The translations under genes were made by a program, and so were the position numbers. Positions 16,415 to 23,376 of a stretch of DNA of 29,938 bases are shown one piece after another. Origin of the DNA: Chloroflexota bacterium (GTDB lineage Bacteria; Chloroflexota; Dehalococcoidia; SM23-28-2; RBG-16-64-32); contig VBJT01000137.1 in the NCBI GenBank assembly GCA_005880075.1, positions 1 to 29,938 on the forward strand. The letters run 5' to 3'. The notes beneath the pieces are model-generated. The model was not told where the DNA came from. It saw only the letters and a program-made list of their open reading frames with translations, and did not search any database. How positions within the stretch are numbered: the stretch's first letter is position 1; each line of letters begins with the position of its first letter.

Positions 16415-16443
16415 ATGCTATGCGGCCACACCGGAGGCTGCAA
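16415..16443 (-). promoter_or_regulatory. Putative promoter of pgi-gnd-zwf, within a dyad
   Basis: On the minus strand TTGCAG (16438-16443), a 17-bp spacer and TAGCAT (16415-16420) form a promoter-like element, ~57 nt before the pgi start. The same geometry with TTGCGG and TAGCATAG precedes rpiB. A 7-bp inverted repeat GCCTCCG/CGGAGGC (16402-16408 and 16432-16438) brackets the -10 element and could be an operator or leader hairpin. Confidence 0.4.
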
Positions 16444-16512
16444 CGCGAGGCTCCTGGTCACACCGCGAGCCGCAATCGGTAGATATGTCGGGGACCTAAC
16501 CGCGTGCCTCGA

Positions 16513-16584
16513 TTAAGGTGGGATTATCAGTGACAGCAGAGCGATTGTGATCAGCGCAATCAATATCCTCTCGGTGAGTTCCAT
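16513..16584 (-). CDS. Possible 23-aa single-span membrane microprotein
   Basis: ATG at 16584 to TAA at 16513-16515 encodes a short acidic start (MELTER) followed by about 15 almost purely aliphatic residues (ILIALITIALLSLIIP). This is the composition of a single transmembrane helix. The upstream TGAG is a poor and closely spaced ribosome binding site and no homologue comes to mind. It lies in the leader region between the PKD-protein gene and pgi, on the same strand. Chance cannot be excluded for so short a frame. Confidence 0.3.
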   Translation of the reverse strand: MELTERILIALITIALLSLIIPP

Positions 16585-16718
16585 GCACTCAGCTTACGAG
16601 CCGGGAGGTGAAAGATTCACATACGACGCGTTGTCGAACTATATCGATTCCATGCAGGAGGCCACCTGCCTGGCGAGACAGACCTTGCCGCTCGGTCGTC
16701 GCCGCGCGCGCCTGTCTA

Positions 16719-18857
16719 TTAGTGCTTGATCTGTAACGTCACCGTCGCCGTGTGCGCCAGTCCTCCGCCGGTTGCTCTTACCGTCAGCGTGTAGCTCCCG
16801 TGCCTTGTCGCGGAGTTTGTAGAGACGAAAAGCGTCGAGGACGCAGTCGTTGAGCCGTCGACCGGGTTCACGCTGAAGCTCGTGCTCGTGCCCCCCGGCT
16901 GCCCGCTCACCGAGAGCGTCACCTGTCCCGCAAACCCATTTCTCGGCGTGATCGTGATCGCGTAGCTCGTACTCCCACCCGTCGAGATAGTCCGCTTTGC
17001 AGGCGAAACATTTATCGTGAAATCAGGCGGCGGGGGCGTAACGGTGATGTAGTTGGTTTTCGTCAGCGTGTTGCTTCCCAGCGAGTTTGTGGCTATAAGC
17101 GAGACTGAATAAGTCCCGGCGGCCGTGTAAACGTGCGACGGGTTCTGTGCGGTCGACGTCCCGCCGTCCCCGAACGTCCACGCCCAGCTAGTCGGCCCGC
17201 CCGTGGAGGTGTCGGTAAAGCTCACGGTCAGCGGCGTTATGCCGTTCGTCGGCGATCCGTTGAAGTTCGCCGTTGGCGGTTGCGGCGCCGCGACACTGAT
17301 GTAGTTTGTCTTCGTTAGCGTATTGTTGCCGAGCGAGTTCGCGACCTGGAGCGAGACGGAATAGGTGCCTGCGGTGTTGTAGACGTGTGACGGGCTCTGC
17401 GCCGTCGACGTCCCTCCGTCACCGAACGTCCACGCCCAGCTCGTTGGTGGTCCCGAAGAAGTGTCGATGAAGCTGACGGTGAGCGGCGCCGTCCCGCTCG
17501 TCGGCGAGCCGCTGAAGTTGGCGACCGGCGGTTCGGGCGGGGGCGCGGCGCCGAGCGCCTCGTAATGGTGCCAGTAGTTCTTGGTCTGATCGTTGACGGC
17601 CAGCACGACGATGCCCGTGCTGCCGTTGACGTTCTGCTTCGTCGAGCTCGCGTTGTGGACAAACGGGCTGTCCGCATCGACGATCACGGGGGTACCCCGG
17701 CCCGGCGCAAACGAGACCGAGTTCAGCGGCGAAGTCTTCTCGTAGATCGCGCCACCAGAAGAATTACAGGCGTAAGACGGCGGCCCGGGCGCCGTGTAGA
17801 ACGTGTGCAGCACGTTATGCTGTTCGTCGATCAATACCAGCGGCCGGTTCGGGCAGTCGGACACCAGGGCGATCGGGTAGCGAGACCACGACCCTGTGGC
17901 GCTTCGAACGGAAAGCATGATCAGTGCAGTCGAGGACGAAGTGTTGGATGTCTTGGTCGCGGCGAACACGCGCCCGCTCCCGTCCGCCTGGAGCGATTTC
18001 AGGTTGATGTGGTCGTCTGCAATACCGCCGCCCGACAAAGCCTGCTCGCCCGCGCTCCAGGTTGTGTCGGAGGCGCCATCCTGGTGCACGGCGAACCACA
18101 TGGCATAATGAGAGCTCGACTGGTTGCTCCACATAATGCCCATCTTGTTCCCGCCGAACGCGATCAGCGCTGAGTTGTCGTCCACCGTCACATCCACAGC
18201 CGCGTTGGGCAGCGGAAAAGGCGTACCCCAGACGCGGTCGTCGCCGTTCAAGGTTCGGTTCAAATAGATCTTGTTGCCCTGCTGCCAGGTCGCCCAGAGC
18301 TTCCCCGTCGAATCCTTGTCGATGACCAGCGTTTCGGTGCTCATGTTGTTAATCTGAACGGGAAAGCCGCTGTCTGGCGAATAGGTCTTCGTCGTGCTGT
18401 TATAGCTAAAGCGGAACAGGTAGCTCGGTGACCCGGATGTGGCTGCCGTCTCGTCGGCAACGAATTCGTGCGAGGAGACGTATAAATGCCCGCCATCCCA
18501 GAGAACGTCCGCATGCGTGTTGGACCGAGTATCGATAGTGACGCCGGTATCCTGCCATGTCTGCGTCGAGATGTTCAGCCGAAAGATGTGGAAGTCCTGT
18601 GCGCCCGTGCTCCACATATCGGCCCACCAGGAGCCATCGTTCCACCAGAGCACGCTCTCCGCGCGCTTCGATCCTGTCGGCGTGCCTGTTCCAGAGTACG
18701 ACTGGTCCTGATAGCCGACGTCGCCCGTCGCGGCGCCGGCACTGGTCGGAAAAGCAACGAGCAAGCAGGCAAACAGCGCGAGCACCCCGATCAGACCGGA
18801 AAGGGCGATGTAAGGCCGCCGAGAAGTGAGCCCCCGTTTATGCGTTATGCGGTTCAA
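16719..18857 (-). CDS. Secreted protein with beta-propeller-like N-terminus and two PKD domains
   Basis: The TTG start at 18857 follows a G-run site. The 712-aa protein has a signal peptide ending near residue 42 (LLVAFPTSAGAA). A ~390-aa region of repeated beta strands with W-rich motifs follows (SVLWWNDGSWWADMW, LWATWQQGNKIYLNRT), which looks like a beta-propeller of the sialidase/BNR kind, though I see no clear Asp-boxes. Two PKD domains follow (about residues 443-528 and 530-615), each with APLTVSF/TPLTVSF, PTSWAWTFGDGGTSTAQ and HVY-AGTYSVSL. A C-terminal Ig-like domain runs from about 618 to 712 (DFTINVSP...TVTLQIKH). PKD domains usually mediate carbohydrate or protein contacts outside the cell. 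Metabolic genes of one pathway flank it on both sides and it has no evident link with them. Confidence 0.85.
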   Translation of the reverse strand: MNRITHKRGLTSRRPYIALSGLIGVLALFACLLVAFPTSAGAATGDVGYQDQSYSGTGTPTGSKRAESVLWWNDGSWWADMWSTGAQDFHIFRLNISTQTWQDTGVTIDTRSNTHADVLWDGGHLYVSSHEFVADETAATSGSPSYLFRFSYNSTTKTYSPDSGFPVQINNMSTETLVIDKDSTGKLWATWQQGNKIYLNRTLNGDDRVWGTPFPLPNAAVDVTVDDNSALIAFGGNKMGIMWSNQSSSHYAMWFAVHQDGASDTTWSAGEQALSGGGIADDHINLKSLQADGSGRVFAATKTSNTSSSTALIMLSVRSATGSWSRYPIALVSDCPNRPLVLIDEQHNVLHTFYTAPGPPSYACNSSGGAIYEKTSPLNSVSFAPGRGTPVIVDADSPFVHNASSTKQNVNGSTGIVVLAVNDQTKNYWHHYEALGAAPPPEPPVANFSGSPTSGTAPLTVSFIDTSSGPPTSWAWTFGDGGTSTAQSPSHVYNTAGTYSVSLQVANSLGNNTLTKTNYISVAAPQPPTANFNGSPTNGITPLTVSFTDTSTGGPTSWAWTFGDGGTSTAQNPSHVYTAAGTYSVSLIATNSLGSNTLTKTNYITVTPPPPDFTINVSPAKRTISTGGSTSYAITITPRNGFAGQVTLSVSGQPGGTSTSFSVNPVDGSTTASSTLFVSTNSATRHGSYTLTVRATGGGLAHTATVTLQIKH
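17016..17534 (-). repeat. Tandem duplication of PKD domain (two ~260-bp copies)
   Basis: The two PKD units are nearly identical in protein (PTSWAWTFGDGGTSTAQ appears in both) and clearly alike in DNA. They include the linker reading NTLTKTNYI. This points to a fairly recent internal duplication or gene conversion. Confidence 0.8.
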
Positions 18858-18893
18858 TGTTTTCCCCCCAATCGCCGTGCGGGGACGTCAGCG

Positions 18894-18922
18894 ATTATCT
18901 CAAGATCTGCCGGTTGCCGCAG
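18894..18922 (-). promoter_or_regulatory. Putative promoter of the PKD-protein gene
   Basis: On the minus strand CTGCGG (18917-18922), a 17-bp spacer and GATAAT (18894-18899) lie about 37 nt before the TTG start. The -35 hexamer resembles those proposed for rpiB and pgi. Confidence 0.4.
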
Positions 18923-18985
18923 GCAGTCGAGCCACCCCCGACAACTACTGCCGGGGAACTGCACAGCGCTTCAATGTCAGTCTAG

Positions 18986-19005
18986 GCCGCCCGCCCTTCG
19001 GCGGC
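18986..19005 (-). terminator. Hairpin after tal, no T-tract
   Basis: GCCGCC...GGCGGC with a stable CCGCC-CTTC-GGCGG core lies ~58 nt downstream of the tal stop codon. There is no T-run after it on the minus strand, so termination is uncertain. It would separate tal from the PKD-protein unit. Confidence 0.35.
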
Positions 19006-19062
19006 TATGACAAAAGCGCCGTAAGTCCGTTTGAATTATGTTAGATAACAGGTAGGAGCGAG

Positions 19063-20208
19063 CTAACGCCTCGCTCCCGCCGCCACCAGCGCGTCCCGCT
19101 TCTGCTTGATCGACTCGTTCGCCTTCGCGAACGACTCTGAGAACAGCCGCACGCCCTCCACCTGAAGCTCGTCTGTCACGGCCTTGAAGCTGATGCCGAC
19201 CGCCTCCAGCCGCTCGATCGTCGCGAACGCCTCCTCCACGTCTTTCACCAGGGTCGGCGCAACGGCGCCGTGGTCGCGGAAAGCGTCGAGGGTGCTCTCT
19301 GGCATCGTGTCGATTGTGTCCGGCCCAATCAGCCCTTCGGCGTACATCACGTCGCGGTAGTTCGGGTTCTTCGTGCTCGTGCTCGCCCACAGGCAGCGCT
19401 GCACGCGCGCGCCCGCGTCCGCCAGGACCTTCCAGCGCGTGCCGGAGAAGATCTCCTTGTACTTGGAGTAAGCGATCTTCGCGTTGGCGATGCCCGCCTT
19501 GCCGAGGAGCGACTTCAGCTCTTCGCGCTCCTTATCGCTGCCGGCCTTGGCTATCTTCTCGTCGAGCTTCTTGTCAGTGAGCGTATCGACGCGGCTGACG
19601 AAGAAGCTGGCGACGGACGCGATGCGGTCGACCGGCTTTCCCGCCGCCCAGCGCTTCTCGAGCGCGGAGACGTAGGCCCATGCGACCTGCTCGTAGTTCT
19701 CGACTCCGAACAGCAGCGTGATGTTGATGTTGACGCCGTCGGCGAGGCATTGCTCGATCGCGGGCAGCCCTTCTGGCGTTCCCGGGATCTTGATCATCGC
19801 GTTCGGCCGGTCGAGCTTGGCGAAAAGCCGCTTCGCTGCCTCGATCGATGCCTGCGTGTCGTTGGCGATCAGCGGCGAGACCTCGAGCGAGGCGAAGCCG
19901 TCGGCACCCTTCGTCTCGTGGTAAATCGGGCGGAATACGTCCGTCGACATCCCAACATCGGTCGTCGTCAGCTCATCGTAGATCTGTGGCAGGTCCCGTC
20001 CCTCGTCCACCAGCCGCCGCAGGTGCTCATCGTATGCATCCGTCCCGCTGATTGCCTTCTCGAAGATCGAGGGGTTCGACGTACCTCCCGACACCCCATC
20101 CTCATCCACCATGTGCTGCAGCGCGCCCGTCACAATCAGCTTCCGGTTCAGGTCGTCGTACCACACGCTTTGCCCGCACTTTTTCAGCTCCAGCAGCGGG
20201 TTCGTCAT
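19063..20208 (-). CDS. tal: Transaldolase
   Basis: It transfers a dihydroxyacetone unit between sugar phosphates in the non-oxidative pentose phosphate pathway. Family motifs are GGTSNPSIF (41-49), LEVSP (108-112), MIKIPGT with the Schiff-base Lys140, NINITLLFG and RCLWASTSTKNP. The 381-aa length fits the long actinobacterial/Chloroflexi-type transaldolases. I chose ATG 20208, with GGGAG ~8 nt upstream, over an in-frame ATG 8 codons earlier that would cover that site. It lies 155 nt downstream of rpiB on the same strand and is separated from pgi by a secreted-protein gene. Confidence 0.95.
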   Translation of the reverse strand: MTNPLLELKKCGQSVWYDDLNRKLIVTGALQHMVDEDGVSGGTSNPSIFEKAISGTDAYDEHLRRLVDEGRDLPQIYDELTTTDVGMSTDVFRPIYHETKGADGFASLEVSPLIANDTQASIEAAKRLFAKLDRPNAMIKIPGTPEGLPAIEQCLADGVNINITLLFGVENYEQVAWAYVSALEKRWAAGKPVDRIASVASFFVSRVDTLTDKKLDEKIAKAGSDKEREELKSLLGKAGIANAKIAYSKYKEIFSGTRWKVLADAGARVQRCLWASTSTKNPNYRDVMYAEGLIGPDTIDTMPESTLDAFRDHGAVAPTLVKDVEEAFATIERLEAVGISFKAVTDELQVEGVRLFSESFAKANESIKQKRDALVAAGARR

Positions 20209-20295
20209 CTCATTCACTCCCTTCCATACCAATCAGCCGCGTGGCGTGTACCAGTTTCTTAGGCATGCCCTTCGTTCAGCTACGACGCCGTTCCC

Positions 20296-20328
20296 CCGTT
20301 CGTGCTGAGGCTCTCGAAGCATGAACGG
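20296..20328. repeat. REP-like palindrome between rpiB and tal
   Basis: CCGTTCGTGCT and AGCATGAACGG form an 11-bp stem with one G-U pair around an 11-nt loop that itself contains GAG/CTC. The core resembles the widespread GTGCTGAG...TCGAAGCA extragenic palindromes of many bacteria. It lies 36 nt after the rpiB stop and could stabilise or end that message. Only one copy is present in this window. Confidence 0.5.
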
Positions 20329-20363
20329 AAGTACAGCGCTCGCTCCTTCGTATCCGTCACCCA

Positions 20364-20867
20364 TCATCCCTCGGTCGTCAGCGCTCGCCCTTGTGCCGCA
20401 GGCGCGGCAATCGGCGCCTCTACGTTCCCCCGTTCCATCGCCTCCACCTTCGCCAGTCGCCGAACATAGCGTTCCTCCCCGCTGAAGCGCGCTCGCACGA
20501 ATGTATCCACGACCTCTCGCGCCAGCTCCTCGCCAATCACCCGCGCGCCCAGCGAGAGGACATTCATGTCATCGTGCTCGACGCCCTGGTGCGCCGAATA
20601 GGTGTCGTGGCAGATGGCCGCGCGTATGCCCGGCAGCTTGCAGGCCGCGATGGCCGCGCCCACGCCGCTGCCGCACACGAGGACCCCCCGCTCCGCACGC
20701 CCCTCCCTAATCGCCTCGCCCACAGCCAGCGCGATATCGGGATAATCGACCGAATCCGGCCCGTTCGTGCCCACGTCGAGCACTTCGTGCCCGCTCTCCC
20801 GGAGGCTCGCGACGAGCGCATCCTTCAGCTCGTACCCGCGATGGTCAGCGCCCACGACGATCCGCAT
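20364..20867 (-). CDS. rpiB: Ribose-5-phosphate isomerase B
   Basis: It interconverts ribulose 5-phosphate and ribose 5-phosphate. ATG 20867 follows GGAGG at a good distance and begins MRIVVGADHRGYELK; a 16-codon upstream extension is rejected. Family marks are GADHRG (6-11), the catalytic Cys65 in VLVCGSGVG (62-70) and the HDTYSAHQGVEHDDMNVLSLGAR region. Galactose-6-phosphate isomerase subunits and other RpiB-like isomerases share this fold, but the pathway neighbours (tal, pgi, gnd, zwf) support RpiB. The protein has a C-terminal extension of ~25 residues, rich in Ala and Pro, beyond the usual end. It is the first gene of the sugar-phosphate group. Confidence 0.93.
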   Translation of the reverse strand: MRIVVGADHRGYELKDALVASLRESGHEVLDVGTNGPDSVDYPDIALAVGEAIREGRAERGVLVCGSGVGAAIAACKLPGIRAAICHDTYSAHQGVEHDDMNVLSLGARVIGEELAREVVDTFVRARFSGEERYVRRLAKVEAMERGNVEAPIAAPAAQGRALTTEG

Positions 20868-21377
20868 ATACGATCCTCCACAACCTATGCTAGTCGCGCC
20901 GCCAGAGGCCCGCAACGCGCCCCGGTTTAGATGCCGTTACAAAGGGCGATTGCCCATGCTGTAGCGCGTGCGACTCCGCTTTCGCTCGCCCATTGAAGCC
21001 GGGGATTGGCCGGCTGCGCGTCGGTACTCTCGAAGGATCAAGCGGCAACACACCCTTCCGTTTTTGGTTTAGGATTTTGGAAAAGGGACTGTCGTGCCAT
21101 CTGCCCCTTAGACTTCTCGCTGCTTTGCGGTACCCTGAAGCTGATGAACCGGGCAGGCGATGTCGCACTCAAGCCAGGAACGGCTCTCAACCAGCCTGCG
21201 ATACAATCGAGACCAAATCAATCAAGGTGTACCGGCCGGCCCAAACGCGAGCAGGCCCACAAACGCAATCTTTTTTCAGAAAAGCAATCAAGCCTTAACG
21301 TGGCCTCAATCAAGCGGACCAGCAGCGCCTTTCGGCTTTCGAGTTTCGGTTTTCGAGGGGGAAGCGCGGGTAGCGGC
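20868..21377. other. 510-bp gap between MaoC-type gene and rpiB
   Basis: No convincing CDS or RNA gene is seen on either strand. It holds the putative rpiB promoter at its left end. Near the right end, just after the MaoC-type stop, is an imperfect 14-bp tandem repeat TTTCGGCTTTCGAG / TTTCGGTTTTCGAG (21330-21357). A T6 run lies at 21271-21276. Confidence 0.55.
20887..20915 (-). promoter_or_regulatory. Putative rpiB promoter
   Basis: On the minus strand TTGCGG (20910-20915), a 17-bp spacer and TAGCAT (20887-20892, followed by AG) lie ~20 nt before the ATG. The -10 octamer TAGCATAG is identical to that before pgi. Confidence 0.45.
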
Positions 21378-22217
21378 CTACTTCACCTCCGCCGCCGCGT
21401 TGCTGATGACCACCCGTCCCTCCTGGGTCTTCGCTTGGAGGACCACCTTCCCGTTGCCCTCATCCCACATTTCCGTGATGATCGTGTCTCCAGGGTAGAC
21501 GACGCCTGAGAAGCGGACGGACAGCCCGCCAAACCGCGACGGGTCGTTCCCGCAGTACTCCCGCAATACTGCCCGCCCAACATGCCCGAAGGTGCAGAGC
21601 CCGTGCAGGATCGGCCGGTCGTAGCCCGCCATCCTCGCGAAGTCCGGGTCGATGTGCAGCGGGTTGCGGTCTCCGGAGAGGCGGTAGATCATTGCCTGGA
21701 TCGGCAGCGTCTGCATCTCGACGGTCTTGTCCGGCGCCCGCTCCGGTGGGATGTGTCCGGCCTCCGGCCCGCGCTCCCCGCCGAAGCCGCCCGCGCCGCG
21801 CACGAACACGCCGGAGGTGTTACTGAACACCAGGTCGCCGGCCTCGTCCCGCGTCTCAGTCTCGACGGTCGCCAGGGCTCCCTTGCCCTTGTCGTAGACG
21901 CCCGCCACCCTCCCTGTCGTCGTTAGCCGGCCCCGCGTCGGGATGGTCTTATGGACGTGGAACGCCTGCTCGCCGTGCAGCACCATCACCAGGTTGATCT
22001 CGACGGCCGCGCTCAGCCCCGTCATTGCCGGGAACGCCGGAATCACGGCGTACGACGGCAGCGTCTTCAGGTTCCGCTCGTATACGAAGTCGAGCTCCGT
22101 CGCCCCTACGCCGAGCGCATAGAGGATCACATCGCGGTCCGTGTACTCGAACGACATCTCCGGCAGTTCGAGGCCGACCGCGTCCGGGCCGAGCGGTTTC
22201 GGCTGGAGCTGCGTCAT
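21378..22217 (-). CDS. MaoC-type (R)-specific enoyl-CoA hydratase, MFE-2 hydratase-2-like
   Basis: It is predicted to hydrate trans-2-enoyl-CoA to (3R)-hydroxyacyl-CoA. The 279 aa form a double hot-dog, as in the hydratase-2 part of MFE-2. The catalytic signature YRLSGDRNPLHID (178-190) includes Asp183, Asn185 and His188, and is followed by the expected RPILHGLCTFG. The first half (residues 20-135) is the degenerate hot-dog with PSYAVIPAF and LHGEQAFHVHK. ATG 22217 overlaps the stop codon of the SDR gene as ATGA, so both enzymes are co-translated. Substrate chain length or ring type cannot be read from the sequence. Bacterial relatives take part in beta-oxidation of fatty acids or steroid side chains. 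Confidence 0.85.
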   Translation of the reverse strand: MTQLQPKPLGPDAVGLELPEMSFEYTDRDVILYALGVGATELDFVYERNLKTLPSYAVIPAFPAMTGLSAAVEINLVMVLHGEQAFHVHKTIPTRGRLTTTGRVAGVYDKGKGALATVETETRDEAGDLVFSNTSGVFVRGAGGFGGERGPEAGHIPPERAPDKTVEMQTLPIQAMIYRLSGDRNPLHIDPDFARMAGYDRPILHGLCTFGHVGRAVLREYCGNDPSRFGGLSVRFSGVVYPGDTIITEMWDEGNGKVVLQAKTQEGRVVISNAAAEVK

Positions 22218-23131
22218 GCGCTTGCTCCCATCTGAGTGGCAGCCATGAGGCGCTTTTGCACTTCATCAAAGGCGTTCGAGAACTCTTCCGCGCCCGCCAT
22301 GTCACTGATCTTGGCGAAGTTGTCACGCACATCCTCGATCGTCGGCTTCGCCAAGACGGCGCCCTTGCTCTCGACAATCGCCGCCCGGCCGACGTAGCCG
22401 CCGCCGGCAGTGAAGATATTGCCGGACACCTGGCAGTCTTCGGAGCACAGATAAGCGACCACCGGCGAGACGAGCTCAGGCTTGAGCCGCTCGAGCGCGG
22501 CCGGCGGCATGACATCCTCGGTGAGGCGCGAAGCGGCGACGGGTGCGATCACGTTTGCCTTGATGTTGTACTTCGCGCCTTCCAGCTCGAGCGTGCTCGC
22601 GAAGCCGAGCAGCGCGGTCTTAGCTGAAGAGTAGTTGGCCTGCCCGAAGTTGCCGTACAGCCCGGCGTTGGACGTCGTCACCACGATGCGGCCGTAGTTG
22701 TTCTGCCGCATGATCCGAAACGCGGGCTGGATCACGTTGAAGGAGCCCTTTACGTGGACGGCAAAAATCTTGTCCCAGTCCTCTTCCGTCAGGTTGTGAA
22801 AGGCCCGGTCGCGCAGGATGCCGGCGTTCGCGATTACTATGTCCACCTTGCCGTAGGTGTCCAGCGCCGTCTTGACGATCGCCTCACCGCCCTCCCCTGT
22901 GTCGACGCCATGAGCGTCGGCCACCGCTTCGCCGCCCGCCGCCTTGATCTCCTCGACAACCTTATTGGCCATCTCGCTGCTCGGCGCGCCGGTCCCGTCG
23001 CGCGCGCCTCCGAGGTCATTGACGACAACCTTGGCGCCGCGCGACGCCAGGAGCAGGGCATGAGCCCTGCCTAGCCCGCCGCCAGCGCCGGTTACGATGG
23101 CCACCCTCTCGTCGAATCGAATCTCGCTCAC
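22214..23131 (-). CDS. SDR (3R)-hydroxyacyl-CoA dehydrogenase, MFE-2-like
   Basis: This short-chain dehydrogenase would oxidise (3R)-hydroxyacyl-CoA with NAD(+). Cofactor motif TGAGGGLG is at 14-21 and NAG at 102-104; the catalytic residues are Ser154, Tyr167 and Lys171 (YSSAK). The segment VVNDLGGARDGTG (37-49) and the C-terminal extension of ~55 residues (VLAKPTIEDVRDNFAKI) are typical of the dehydrogenase part of MFE-2 rather than of generic FabG-like SDRs. The start is GTG 23131 with GGAGG ~8 nt upstream. It is the first gene of a two-gene unit with the MaoC-type hydratase. Upstream on the minus strand a perfect TTGACA (23221-23226) lacks a convincing -10 partner. Confidence 0.88.
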   Translation of the reverse strand: MSEIRFDERVAIVTGAGGGLGRAHALLLASRGAKVVVNDLGGARDGTGAPSSEMANKVVEEIKAAGGEAVADAHGVDTGEGGEAIVKTALDTYGKVDIVIANAGILRDRAFHNLTEEDWDKIFAVHVKGSFNVIQPAFRIMRQNNYGRIVVTTSNAGLYGNFGQANYSSAKTALLGFASTLELEGAKYNIKANVIAPVAASRLTEDVMPPAALERLKPELVSPVVAYLCSEDCQVSGNIFTAGGGYVGRAAIVESKGAVLAKPTIEDVRDNFAKISDMAGAEEFSNAFDEVQKRLMAATQMGASA

Positions 23132-23275
23132 AGCTGGACCTCCGTCTCTTTAATCTCGAGCCACCCACCCGGCTGTCCGTGGCGCGTGGCGGACTATTCA
23201 TTCCATACTTGGGCGCCGAATGTCAACGCTGCATACTCGGCGGTCGCTAACTCAAATGCCGGAATCGAAATATCG

Positions 23276-23305
23276 TTGACAAATGGCATCGCGTATCGAT
23301 ATAAG
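23276..23305 (+). promoter_or_regulatory. Sigma70-type promoter of the ABC importer operon
   Basis: TTGACA (23276-23281), an 18-bp spacer and TATAAG (23300-23305) lie ~70 nt before the binding-protein ATG. This is the best consensus promoter in the window and it points into the transporter genes, divergent from the SDR/MaoC pair. Confidence 0.65.
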
Positions 23306-23376
23306 GAACGTACCACTATTTGAAATGTACCGTTTGCGGAAGGGTTCGCCCTGCCCTTGAGCCTGCGGGAGGCCCC

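Larger units (their letters stand above)
16359..16718. other. 360-bp gap between PKD-protein gene and pgi
   Basis: It holds the putative pgi promoter with its dyad and a possible 23-aa hydrophobic peptide. No T-tract terminator follows the PKD-protein stop codon, so read-through from that gene into pgi is possible. Nothing else is recognised. Confidence 0.5.

Noticed and set aside
19270..20262. 330-aa open frame on the plus strand
   Set aside because: It lies opposite the well-supported tal gene; composition is typical of an antisense shadow.
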